Position numbers and translations under genes: made by a program | Origin: an uncultured Clostridia bacterium | GTDB lineage: Bacteria > Bacillota > Clostridia > Oscillospirales > Oscillospiraceae | Assembly: GCA_947173485.1 (NCBI GenBank) | Contig: CAMWFH010000013.1 | Span: 1-63,567 of the forward strand | Direction of reading: 5' to 3' | Length of the DNA: 63,567 bases | Shown here: in pieces, positions 35,806-43,554 of the stretch | How positions within the stretch are numbered: position 1 is the stretch's first letter | How the letters are laid out: each line of letters starts with the position of its first letter | The notes under the pieces: model-generated | The model's input: only the letters and a program-made list of their open reading frames with translations | Told to the model about the DNA's origin: nothing | Databases searched by the model: none

Positions 35806-36243
35806 TCAGAACAGCTCGCCGTCCCACAAATTCAAATCGTCGTTGAACTCCCAGTCGCCTACAGGCGCCGCCTGCCAGCGCAGGATCGTATAGGTCTCAC
35901 CGTCGAACAGCACCTCCACCTCCAGGGCCTGGGTATCGGAGATGGGGCAGGTGTAGGCATAGGTCCACTCCATCCGGTCCGGGTCGATGCTCGTATAGAG
36001 GTCCAGGTCCGCCGGCAGGGGCTCCCCGGCCCGGATCTGGGCCAGGATCTCCTGGGCGGCGCAGTCGGCGGCGTAGTAGTCCGCCACGGCCTGGGCCGAG
36101 GCGTCCCCCAGCCGGGTGTCTGCCCGGACGGTGGACAGGCTCAGCAGGGCGAACACCGTCAGGCACAGCACGGCGAACACCACCAGCAGGGAGACGCCCC
36201 CCACCGCCGGCGGGGCGAAGCTCTCCCGTTTCTGTCCCGTCAT
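35806..36243 (-). CDS. Pseudopilin-like membrane protein (pilus operon)
   Basis: 145 residues. A short cytoplasmic start (MTGQKRESFAPPAVGG) is followed by one hydrophobic helix (about 17-37) and an exported acidic domain ending NDDLNLWDGELF. This is the overall shape of a minor pilin or pilus-assembly subunit, but a classical prepilin cleavage site is not clear. Its ATG overlaps the stop of the upstream gene as ATGA, and pilT follows 28 bases later. I know of similarly placed uncharacterised proteins in Clostridia but cannot name the family. Confidence 0.7.
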   Translation of the reverse strand: MTGQKRESFAPPAVGGVSLLVVFAVLCLTVFALLSLSTVRADTRLGDASAQAVADYYAADCAAQEILAQIRAGEPLPADLDLYTSIDPDRMEWTYAYTCPISDTQALEVEVLFDGETYTILRWQAAPVGDWEFNDDLNLWDGELF

Positions 36244-36677
36244 GAAAGCACCTCCTGCCACGCCACCTCGATCGCGAACAGCTCGCTCCCGCTCTCCTCC
36301 AGCCGCACCGACACCTTGGCAAGGCCCGGCACGTCCGTGTCCACCGGCTCCGCCTGGAGGCAGTAGGTATATGTCCGGTCCTCACAGGGGGACCAGTCCT
36401 CGCTGTAGTGCAGCTCCAGGGGCGCGCCGTCATAGGCGCCGTACACCGTGCCCAGCGCCCCGGCGGCGGCGGCCAGTGCCTCCTCCGGCGAGCCGCCCTG
36501 GGCCCGGATGGTCTCCGCCGCCGTCTGGCACAGCAGCACCGCCTGGTCCCGGGCCTCCCCCCGGCGGCTCATCTCGTCGGACTTCACGAAGGCCTGCAAG
36601 CACAGGGCAGCCGCCAGGGCGAAGACCAGGATCATCACCATCTGCTCCATCAGCGCCAAGGGCGCTCTGCTCCTCAT
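36240..36677 (-). CDS. Pseudopilin-like membrane protein (pilus operon)
   Basis: 145 residues starting MRSRAPLALMEQMVMILVFA. One membrane helix (about 7-30) is followed by an external domain with two cysteines (SPCEDRTYTYCLQAE) that could form a disulfide. The ALMEQMVMILVFALAAALCLQAF helix with its early Glu resembles type IV pilin N-terminal helices. Both ends overlap their neighbours as ATGA, so translation is coupled. A longer upstream ATG is in frame but has no support. Confidence 0.7.
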   Translation of the reverse strand: MRSRAPLALMEQMVMILVFALAAALCLQAFVKSDEMSRRGEARDQAVLLCQTAAETIRAQGGSPEEALAAAAGALGTVYGAYDGAPLELHYSEDWSPCEDRTYTYCLQAEPVDTDVPGLAKVSVRLEESGSELFAIEVAWQEVLS

Positions 36678-37168
36678 GCCGCCGCCTCCTTCTCTACGCG
36701 CTCCCCGCTGCGCAGGCACAGCTGGAGGGTGCTGCTCGCCCCCTCCTTACCGGTCACGGTCACGGTCAGCAGCCGCTCGGAGAGGGAGAGGTCCATCTCC
36801 TCCGCCTCCATGACCCGCTCCCCGTCCGCCGGGGTGAACTCAGAGAGGGCATCGCTGTACAGCTCCATCAGGTACCCATCGCAGCAGTAGACCCGGGTCA
36901 CATAGTCCCCGCCGTCCCCTAAGACCAGGGCGGTGACGTCCCCGAACTCCTCGATGGCGACCCCCTCCAGGCTGTCCGCCTGCCGGATCCTGGCCGCCAC
37001 ATACTGCATACAGGTCCGTTCGTCATAGGCCGCCTGGTCCCGGTCGGTGAGGCGGCGGTAGGCCCGGGCCCCGGTCAGCAGCACCGCCAGCACGCAGGCG
37101 GCGAACACGCCAAAGACCAGCAGGGCCAGCAGGCCGTCTATATGGTGTTTGATCTGGGATCTCTTCAT
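36674..37168 (-). CDS. DUF4860-like pilus-operon membrane protein
   Basis: 164 residues: cytoplasmic MKRSQIKHHIDGLLALLVFG, one long membrane helix (about 12-37), then an exported domain with TCMQYVAARIRQADSLEG and GDYVTRVYCCDGYLMELY. The pattern fits the uncharacterised DUF4860 family found in clostridial type IV pilus-like operons. Both ends overlap neighbouring genes by four bases. Likely a minor pilin-like or assembly component; the family name is from memory and should be checked. Confidence 0.68.
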   Translation of the reverse strand: MKRSQIKHHIDGLLALLVFGVFAACVLAVLLTGARAYRRLTDRDQAAYDERTCMQYVAARIRQADSLEGVAIEEFGDVTALVLGDGGDYVTRVYCCDGYLMELYSDALSEFTPADGERVMEAEEMDLSLSERLLTVTVTGKEGASSTLQLCLRSGERVEKEAAA

Positions 37169-37488
37169 GGCTCATTCTCCAGCACAGTGATATCCGGCAT
37201 CAGGTTCTTGGCGAACACATCGTAGTAGACCGTGTAGCGCTCCTCGTTGATCTGCACGCCGTAGTGCTCCTGTAAGTAGGCCAGGTCCGGGGGATAGACG
37301 CCCTCGGCGGCGTAGCAGGCCACGCAGCCCCGGCGCAGCGCCGACTCCAGCTGGCGCTGGTCCTCCTCCGCCTGCCCGCTCTCCAGGCTGTTCAGCGCGG
37401 CGGCGAAGAACAGCAGCACCGCCGCCGCCGCGGCCGGCAGCAGCAGCCCCCGCAGAAGGCCCAGCCATACGCCCTTCTTCCTTCTCAT
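37165..37488 (-). CDS. Small pseudopilin-like protein
   Basis: 107 residues. A basic start (MRRKKGVWLGLLRG) and a hydrophobic helix (about 12-32) precede a mostly helical exported part in which CVACYAAEGVYPPDLAYL and the following YGVQINEERYTVYYDVFA resemble the C-terminal domain of pseudopilins, where peptide-like YPxxLxxL segments are common. Starts seven bases after the PilC stop and overlaps the next gene by four bases. Probable minor pseudopilin, with moderate certainty. Confidence 0.7.
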   Translation of the reverse strand: MRRKKGVWLGLLRGLLLPAAAAAVLLFFAAALNSLESGQAEEDQRQLESALRRGCVACYAAEGVYPPDLAYLQEHYGVQINEERYTVYYDVFAKNLMPDITVLENEP

Positions 37489-37495
37489 ACGCTCA

Positions 37496-38539
37496 TCACC
37501 CGATCGCCGTCATGATGTGCATCAGCGGCAGCATGACCGACAGCAGGATCAGCCCCACCAGCACCGAGCAGACCAGCACCAGCGCCGGCTCCACCCGGCT
37601 CACCAGCTCCTCCAGGGAGGCCTCGCTGTCCTCCGACAGGTCCTGGGCGATCTTCTCCATGGAGGCATCCCCCGCGCCGCCCCGCTGGCCCAGCTCCAGC
37701 AGCCGGCAGGAGGCCACGGGCAGCAGGCCGCTCTCCCGCATGGCGGTACTGGTGGTCTCGCCCTTCTCCAGCCGCCCGGCGCAGTCTAAGCACCGGGCCT
37801 TGGCCGGGGGCACATCCTCCATCAGGCTGGCCGTCAGCCCTACGGCCTCCTCGATGGGCAGGCCGCTGGCCATGCCCATGGCCAGGGCCTGGGCCAGCTG
37901 GGCCGTGTTCATCTTCCGGGCCACGCCCTTATCCCCGTGGCTCCCCCGCCACATCTCCAGCAGCTTCGCCCGGAAGCCCTCTACCCCGGCAAAGGCCGCC
38001 AGGAACACCGCCAGCGCCGCCAGCAGCACCCACAGCACCGGCATGGCCGCGTCCAGCCATCTCCCCAATGTCAGCAGGCCCCCGGCCAGGCCGGTGAGCT
38101 GTCCGCCCAGGGAGGCGTAGACATCGTTGAAGATCGGCAGCACCTTCACCAGCAGCACCGCGATGACCACCAGCATCAGCGCCAGCATCACCGCCGGATA
38201 GAGCAGGGCGCTGCGCACCCGCCGGTCCAGGCGGGTCCGGCTCTCATAGTAGCGGGACAAGGCCCCCAGGGCCTGCTCCGTCCGGCCGGTCCGCTCCCCT
38301 ACCTCCACCAGGCCGCAGACATAGGCGGGGAACCGCCCGGTCTCCCGGAGGGCCGTGGAGAGGCTGTCGCCCTCGTCCACCTGCCGGGACATCTCCCGCA
38401 GCAGCTCCTGGTAGGCCGGGTCGCTCTCCTCCACCAGCAGCGCCAGGCCGTCGCCCACGCCCACACCGGCGTGGAGCAGCAGGGACAACTCTAGGCACAG
38501 GGACGAGATCTCTTCACTGGAAACGATCTTTTTCATCAT
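37496..38539 (-). CDS. pilC: PilC/GspF-type inner-membrane platform protein
   Basis: Type II secretion F-domain protein, the membrane platform for pilus assembly. 347 residues from the ATG at 38539 (MMKKIVSSEEISSL), which has AGGAGAG upstream; a longer start at 38596 falls within a hairpin region and is unlikely. Two GspF domains are visible: LCLELSLLLHAGVGVGDGL and TAQLAQALAMGMASGLPIEEA, with three or four helices, ending LPLMHIMTAIG. First gene of the operon. It is somewhat shorter than typical PilC (about 400). Confidence 0.88.
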   Translation of the reverse strand: MMKKIVSSEEISSLCLELSLLLHAGVGVGDGLALLVEESDPAYQELLREMSRQVDEGDSLSTALRETGRFPAYVCGLVEVGERTGRTEQALGALSRYYESRTRLDRRVRSALLYPAVMLALMLVVIAVLLVKVLPIFNDVYASLGGQLTGLAGGLLTLGRWLDAAMPVLWVLLAALAVFLAAFAGVEGFRAKLLEMWRGSHGDKGVARKMNTAQLAQALAMGMASGLPIEEAVGLTASLMEDVPPAKARCLDCAGRLEKGETTSTAMRESGLLPVASCRLLELGQRGGAGDASMEKIAQDLSEDSEASLEELVSRVEPALVLVCSVLVGLILLSVMLPLMHIMTAIG

Positions 38540-38567
38540 ATTGGGAACTCTCCTATCGCTCATAGAA

Positions 38568-38596
38568 ATGGACCTGCGAACGGTCCGCAGGCCCAT
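38568..38596 (-). terminator. Hairpin between transglutaminase lipoprotein and pilus operon
   Basis: ATGGACCTGCG (38568-38578) pairs with 38586-38596 allowing one G:U, followed on the minus strand by TTTCT. A TATAAA box just upstream on the minus strand (38598-38603) means it could instead form the 5' end of the pilC message. Confidence 0.45.
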
Positions 38597-38657
38597 TTTA
38601 TACTAAATATCCGGTTTCGTAAAGAGGGAGATCGAGATCTGCCCACGATTTTCCGGC

Positions 38658-39638
38658 TCAGTACAGATATTTCGTCGTATAGTTGCTGCCGTCGCCGATA
38701 TACTTCATGATGGCGGCGCTGCTGTTGCTGGAGGAGGCGAAGGTGGGGTCCATCCGCTGCCAGGCGGTGCCGTCGAAGTAGACGACGCCCTCCACCCAGC
38801 CGGTGTCCTCGGACCAGACGCTGACCCAGGCGTGGTAGGCGGTGCCGGCGTAGCCCACCACCAGCTTGCAGGGCACGCCCTGGCTGCGGAGCATACCGGC
38901 CATCAGGGCGGCGTAATCGAAGCAGATGCCCTTCTTGGTGGACAGGACGGTGTCCAGCACCGGCAGGTAGCCGCTCTTGACCGTGGCCGCCTTCTCCTTG
39001 TCGTAGGTCAGGTTCTTGACCACGAAGTTGTAGATCTTCTCCACCTTCTTAAAGGTGTCGGTCTCCTTGCCGGCCTCGGCCTCCGCCTTCTTGATGGTCT
39101 CGGCGGCGATGCCGTAGTCCACATACTGGTTGGGCCGCAGGAAGGGGGCGAACTCGTCGGTCAGGGTGACCTTCACCGACTGGGACAGCACGGTGGCGTA
39201 CTTGGAGCCGGTGGTGTTCTCGAACACGGTGACCTTATAGTCGCCGTTCCCATCGGACAGGGGGAAAGTGGTCCAGGCGCCGGCGGGGAGGTCGTAGGTA
39301 TAGGTGGTGGTGGGGCCCTTGACCTGGACCTTCAGGCGCTTGGTGGTGGTGCCGGTGAAGTTGACCATCACATAGCCGTCCTTCACGTTGGAGTAGTCGA
39401 TCTGGGCTTTGTCGTTCTTTTTCACGTCCACGCCGGAGGCCTCCGGCAGCAGCAGGTCGTTCAGGGGCGCGGGGGCGGCGGCCAGGGCCACGGCCTCGTC
39501 CTCCAGACGGACCTCCTCCATGACCACCCGGTCTACATAGACCACCTCATCCCCGCCGTCCTTGCCTGCGGCGGGCGCGCAGCCGGCCAGCATGGCCAAG
39601 GCCAGCAGGAGCGGCACGATCCTCTTCCCGTATTTCAT
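38658..39638 (-). CDS. Transglutaminase-like lipoprotein
   Basis: Secreted lipoprotein with a transglutaminase-fold domain. Signal peptide with lipobox LAGC (lipidated Cys20), a linker, a beta-sandwich (about 75-165) and the papain-like core with the triad in GICFDYAALMAGM (Cys), AYHAWVSVW (His) and RMDPTFAS (Asp). 326 residues. Such bacterial domains can act as proteases or bind peptides; the role here is unknown. It is the second transglutaminase-fold surface protein in the window, together with the SLH protein at 8.3-13.5 kb, but the two do not share other domains. Confidence 0.9.
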   Translation of the reverse strand: MKYGKRIVPLLLALAMLAGCAPAAGKDGGDEVVYVDRVVMEEVRLEDEAVALAAAPAPLNDLLLPEASGVDVKKNDKAQIDYSNVKDGYVMVNFTGTTTKRLKVQVKGPTTTYTYDLPAGAWTTFPLSDGNGDYKVTVFENTTGSKYATVLSQSVKVTLTDEFAPFLRPNQYVDYGIAAETIKKAEAEAGKETDTFKKVEKIYNFVVKNLTYDKEKAATVKSGYLPVLDTVLSTKKGICFDYAALMAGMLRSQGVPCKLVVGYAGTAYHAWVSVWSEDTGWVEGVVYFDGTAWQRMDPTFASSSNSSAAIMKYIGDGSNYTTKYLY

Positions 39639-39745
39639 GATAGATCCTCCTTTTCCAATATCCAGCCCGCTCGAATGGGCGCGGCCGGCCTGAGATACCG
39701 CCGCCGGGAGACGGCAGAGGACCAGGCTATCCTTGTGACGGCTCT

Positions 39746-39774
39746 AGCTTACCACAGATCTCGCCGCAAAGCAA
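39746..39774 (-). promoter_or_regulatory. Promoter of the transglutaminase lipoprotein
   Basis: Reverse-strand TTGCTT (39769-39774), 17-base spacer, TAAGCT (39746-39751). The intergenic stretch 39639-39983 holds this and the opposing MATE promoter; I see nothing else in it. Confidence 0.45.
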
Positions 39775-39916
39775 GAGCGTTAACAAAATTTTCACAAACT
39801 TTTCCCGCTCCCTGTCGAACAGGCCCCTCCCCTCTCCGGGTCGGGGCCGGCGGGCGCTCCATCAGGCCGTGTACGAAATGAACGGATCTTTTCAGCTTTT
39901 TTGGCGAAAATGTGGC

Positions 39917-39945
39917 TGGAAAGGCGGAGGACAATGGTATAGAAT
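39917..39945 (+). promoter_or_regulatory. Promoter of the first MATE gene
   Basis: TGGAAA (39917-39922), 17-base spacer, TAGAAT (39940-39945); AAAAGGAGG lies a few bases before the start codon. Confidence 0.5.
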
Positions 39946-39983
39946 AGAGCAAATATGAGTTTTCTCAAAAGGAGGACCTCGCT

Positions 39984-41375
39984 ATGGACGCCTCGCCCCG
40001 CTCCTCACCCCTGGCTACCCAGCCCGTAGGCGGGTTGCTCTTGAAATTCGCCATCCCCGCCATCATCAGCAACCTGATCAGCGCCCTGTACAACATCGTG
40101 GACCAGATCTTCATCGGCCGCAGCGAGAGCCTGCTGGGCAACGCCGCCACCAACGTGGCCTTCCCCCTGGTCACCCTCTGCCTGGCGATCTCCCTGCTGC
40201 TGGGCATCGGCGGCGCCTCCAACTTCAGCCTGGCCATGGGCCGGGGCGAGACGGAGAAGGCGGAGCAGATCTACGGCGCCACCCTGGGCTTTCTGATCCT
40301 CTTCGGCCTGACGGTGGGCGTGACGGTGCGGCTCTTCCTAAAGCCCCTGCTCGTCGCCTTCGGTGCCACGGAGGCCGCCCTGCCCCTGGCCCTGACCTAC
40401 ACCGGCATCACCGCCTACGGGATGCCCTTCCACATCTTCGCCACCGCCGGCAGCCATCTGATCCGGGCCAATGGCAGCCCCAAGTGGGCCATGGCCAGCA
40501 TCACCACCGGCGCGGTGATGAACCTGATCCTGGACCCCCTGCTGATCTTCGGCTGCCAGATGGGCATCGCCGGCGCGGCCTGGGCCACGGTGGCCGGCCA
40601 GGTGGCCTCCGCCCTCCTCCAGCTGTTCTACTTCCTCCGCTACAAACCCACCCTGTTCCGCCGGGAGATCCTGCGGCCCCGCCTGTCCCTGCTGTCCGCC
40701 ATCGCCGGCCTGGGGGCGGCCTCCTTCTTCAACCAAGTGGCGATGATGCTGGTGCAGATCGCCATGAACAACACCCTCCGCTCCTATGGCGCCCTCTCCG
40801 CCTACGGCAGCGATATCCCCATCGCCTGCGTGGGCATCATCACCAAGGTCAACGTGGTCATGATGGCCTTCCTGATCGGCATCGGCCAGGGCTGCCAGCC
40901 CATCATCGGCTTCAACTACGGCGCGGAGCTGTACCCCCGGGTCCGGGAGACCTTCCGCCGGGCCCTCACTGCCAGCCTTATGATCTCCTGTACCTTCTTT
41001 CTCTGCTTCCAGCTGTTCCCCCGGCAGATCCTAACGATCTTCGACCGGAACGGCAGCGAGCTGTTCTTCCAGTTCGGGACCCGGTACTTCCGCATCTATA
41101 TGGCCATGGCCTTCATGACCCCGATCCACCCCCTGACCAGCAGCTTCTTCACCTCCATCGGCAAGGCCAAGCGGGGGATGCTCCTCTCCCTCACCCGGCA
41201 GATCCTCTTCCTCCTGCCCCTGATCTTCCTCTTCTCCCGCCTCTTCGGCATCGACGGCGTGATGTTCGCCGGACCGATCGCCGACGGTGTGGCCATCGTG
41301 CTGGCCGCCGTCCTCCTGCTCCGGGAGATGGGACGCATCCGGGCCATGGAGCAGCCCTGCCAAAACACCGATTGA
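39984..41375 (+). CDS. MATE-family efflux transporter
   Basis: Multidrug/toxin extruder, 463 residues with about twelve helices. Start PVGGLLLKFAIPAIISNLIS and ALYNIVDQIFIGRSESLLGN are the classical MATE opening, and GIGQGCQPIIGFNYGAELYPR is the mirrored motif in the second half. Exports cationic compounds using sodium or protons. Followed by trmO, whose promoter overlaps this gene's stop codon. A second MATE gene lies just beyond; the two are only distantly similar. Confidence 0.93.
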   Translation: MDASPRSSPLATQPVGGLLLKFAIPAIISNLISALYNIVDQIFIGRSESLLGNAATNVAFPLVTLCLAISLLLGIGGASNFSLAMGRGETEKAEQIYGATLGFLILFGLTVGVTVRLFLKPLLVAFGATEAALPLALTYTGITAYGMPFHIFATAGSHLIRANGSPKWAMASITTGAVMNLILDPLLIFGCQMGIAGAAWATVAGQVASALLQLFYFLRYKPTLFRREILRPRLSLLSAIAGLGAASFFNQVAMMLVQIAMNNTLRSYGALSAYGSDIPIACVGIITKVNVVMMAFLIGIGQGCQPIIGFNYGAELYPRVRETFRRALTASLMISCTFFLCFQLFPRQILTIFDRNGSELFFQFGTRYFRIYMAMAFMTPIHPLTSSFFTSIGKAKRGMLLSLTRQILFLLPLIFLFSRLFGIDGVMFAGPIADGVAIVLAAVLLLREMGRIRAMEQPCQNTD

Positions 41376-41400
41376 CAAGGACCGTTCTTTGATGTAGGAT
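41372..41400 (+). promoter_or_regulatory. Promoter of trmO overlapping the MATE stop codon
   Basis: Perfect TTGACA (41372-41377, containing the TGA of the MATE gene), 17-base spacer, TAGGAT (41395-41400), 29 bases before trmO. Confidence 0.6.
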
Positions 41401-41428
41401 AGGTGGATGTATACGGGGAGGGGACACT

Positions 41429-42094
41429 ATGGAGGCTATTGCCCACGTCCACAGCGACTTCACAGAAAAATTCGGCATCCCCCGGCAGAGCGGCCTGGTG
41501 GAGGCCCTACAGGCCACCGTGGTCTTTATGCCCCCCTACCGGTCGGCGGAAGCCGTCCGGGGGCTGGAGGCGTTCAGCCATATCTGGCTGATCTGGCAGT
41601 TCCACCGCGCCCTTCGGGACAAGTGGTCCCCCACGGTGCGGCCCCCCAGGCTGGGGGGCAACGCCCGGGTGGGCGTGTTCGCCACCCGCTCCCCCTTCCG
41701 TCCCAACAGCATCGGCCTCTCCGCCGTCCGGCTGGAGGGGGTGGAGCTCTGCCCGGACCGGGGCCCGGTGCTCCATATCGCCGGAGCGGACCTTTTAGAC
41801 GGCACCCCCGTTTTCGACATCAAGCCCTACCTCCCCTACGCCGACTGCCTCCCCCAGGCCACCGGCGGTTTCACCGACCAGCGCGCCCGCCGCCGCTTGG
41901 CGGTGGACTGTCCCCCGGAGCTTCTGGAGCGGGTCCCCCCGTCCCAGCGGGAGGCGCTCCTGGGCGTTCTGGCGGAGGACCCCCGCCCCGCCTATCAGCA
42001 GGACGAGACGAGGGTCTACGGCCTGTCCTTCGCCGGACGGCAGGTCCGCTTCCAGGTGGCCGGGGAGCAGCTGCGGATCTGCTCGATCGAATAG
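41429..42094 (+). CDS. trmO: tRNA t6A37 N6-methyltransferase TrmO
   Basis: SAM-dependent enzyme that methylates the N6-threonylcarbamoyl group of A37 in certain tRNA-Thr. 221 residues: N-terminal beta-barrel (TsaA-like) with AHVHSDFTEKFGIPRQSG, LEAFSHIWLIWQFH, ATRSPFRPNSIGLSAVRLEG and GADLLDGTPVFDIKPYLPYAD, plus the C-terminal domain with DPRPAYQQDETRVYGL. These are the conserved TrmO motifs. It sits between two MATE transporters, each with its own promoter. Length and motifs look intact. Confidence 0.95.
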   Translation: MEAIAHVHSDFTEKFGIPRQSGLVEALQATVVFMPPYRSAEAVRGLEAFSHIWLIWQFHRALRDKWSPTVRPPRLGGNARVGVFATRSPFRPNSIGLSAVRLEGVELCPDRGPVLHIAGADLLDGTPVFDIKPYLPYADCLPQATGGFTDQRARRRLAVDCPPELLERVPPSQREALLGVLAEDPRPAYQQDETRVYGLSFAGRQVRFQVAGEQLRICSIE

Positions 42095-42128
42095 GCGCCC
42101 AAGGGGCCTGGCCCCTGGGCGGTATTTT
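42094..42128 (+). terminator. Terminator of trmO
   Basis: GCGCCCAAGGGGCC pairs with GGCCCCTGGGCGG around a short loop, followed by TATTTTGTT. Confidence 0.75.
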
Positions 42129-42129
42129 G

Positions 42130-42157
42130 TTGTTATCATATATGTATCATGTATAAT
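42130..42157 (+). promoter_or_regulatory. Promoter of the second MATE gene
   Basis: TTGTTA (42130-42135), 16-base spacer, perfect TATAAT (42152-42157), 14 bases before the start codon. The leader is therefore very short, about seven bases. Confidence 0.5.
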
Positions 42158-42170
42158 AAGGAGACTCCTG

Positions 42171-43550
42171 ATGAAGAAAAGGCAGTATGACATCGATATG
42201 TGCAGCGGCTCCCTGGCGGACAAGATCCTGCTGTTCGCCCTGCCCCTGATGGCCTCCAGCCTGCTCCAGCTGCTCTTCAACGCGGCGGACGTGGTGGTGG
42301 TGGGCCGCTTTGCCGGCAAGGAGGCCCTGGCCGCCGTCGGGTCCAACACCTCCCTGATCAACCTGATGGTCAACCTCTTCGTGGGCCTCAGCGTGGGTGC
42401 CAACGTGGTCATCGCCCGGGACCTGGGGGCGGGCCGCCAGGAGGAGGCCCACCGCAGCGTCTGCACCACGGTGGCCCTGGCCCTGGCCAGCGGCCTGGGG
42501 CTGATGGTCTTCGGCGTGGTGATGGTGCGGCAGCTGCTGGAGCTGATGCGCTCCCCCGCCGACGTGATCGACTTAGCCTCGGTCTACCTGCGAATCTACT
42601 TCTGCGGGATGCCCGCCAATATGCTCTACAACTTCGGCGCGGCCATCCTCCGGGCCAAGGGCGACACCCGCCGGCCCCTCTACTTCCTCACCATCGCTGG
42701 CGTGGCCAACGTGGTGCTGAACCTCTTCTTCGTCATCGTCTGCCATCTGGACGTGGCCGGCGTGGGCCTGGCCACCATCATCTCCCAGTATATCTCCGCC
42801 ATCCTGGTCCTCTACTGTCTGATGGGCGAGGAGGGGCCCCTGCGGCTGTCCATCAAGGAGCTGCGGCTGGAGGGGACGGTCATCAAGCGGATCTTGCGGG
42901 TGGGCCTGCCCGCCGGGTTCCAGGGCATCGTGTTCTCCCTGTCCAACGTGGTCATCCAGTCCTCCATCAACTCCTTCGACAGCGCCGCCCTGGTGGCCGG
43001 GTCCTCCACCTCTTCCAACATCGAGGGTTTCGTCTACGCCGCCATGAACGCCTTCTACCAGACCGCCCTCACCTTCACCGGCCAGAACTACGGCGCGGGG
43101 GAGTGCAAGCGGGTGGACAAGGTGCTGCTCTACTGCATCGGCTTCTCCACCGTCACCGGCCTGGTGCTGGGCAACTTAGCCTACGTCTTTGGCCGGCCCC
43201 TGGCGGCGGTCTACGCCCCTGGGGAGGAAGATGTGATCGACTTCGCCGTCCGGCGCTTAGCCTGCATCGCCGCCCCCTACTTCATCTGCGGCATCATGGA
43301 CACCTTCGTCGGCGTCCTTCGGGGCCTGGGCCACTCGGTGGTGCCGATGATCGCCTCCCTGGTGGGCGCCTGCGGCTTCCGGCTGCTGTGGGTGGCCACC
43401 ATCTTCCAGACCCACCGCACGCCGGAGGCGCTCTATATCTCCTACCCCATCTCCTGGGTCCTGACCGCCCTGTTCCACTGCATCTTCTTCCTGTTCGTCC
43501 GCCGGGTGGCCTACGCCAAGGCGGCCCGCCGGGAGCTGGTGCCGGGCTGA
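42171..43550 (+). CDS. MATE-family efflux transporter
   Basis: 459-residue MATE protein: DKILLFALPLMASSLLQLLF, NAADVVVVGRFAGKEALAAV and, in the second half, SSTSSNIEGFVYAAMNAFYQ then TGQNYGAGECKRVDK. About twelve helices. It belongs to the branch common in Clostridia (DinF/NorM-like vs CD-type not resolvable). Its start has AAGGAGA. The stop lies five bases from that of the convergent VWA lipoprotein, with no terminator between. Substrate unknown. Confidence 0.93.
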   Translation: MKKRQYDIDMCSGSLADKILLFALPLMASSLLQLLFNAADVVVVGRFAGKEALAAVGSNTSLINLMVNLFVGLSVGANVVIARDLGAGRQEEAHRSVCTTVALALASGLGLMVFGVVMVRQLLELMRSPADVIDLASVYLRIYFCGMPANMLYNFGAAILRAKGDTRRPLYFLTIAGVANVVLNLFFVIVCHLDVAGVGLATIISQYISAILVLYCLMGEEGPLRLSIKELRLEGTVIKRILRVGLPAGFQGIVFSLSNVVIQSSINSFDSAALVAGSSTSSNIEGFVYAAMNAFYQTALTFTGQNYGAGECKRVDKVLLYCIGFSTVTGLVLGNLAYVFGRPLAAVYAPGEEDVIDFAVRRLACIAAPYFICGIMDTFVGVLRGLGHSVVPMIASLVGACGFRLLWVATIFQTHRTPEALYISYPISWVLTALFHCIFFLFVRRVAYAKAARRELVPG

Positions 43551-43554
43551 CCGG

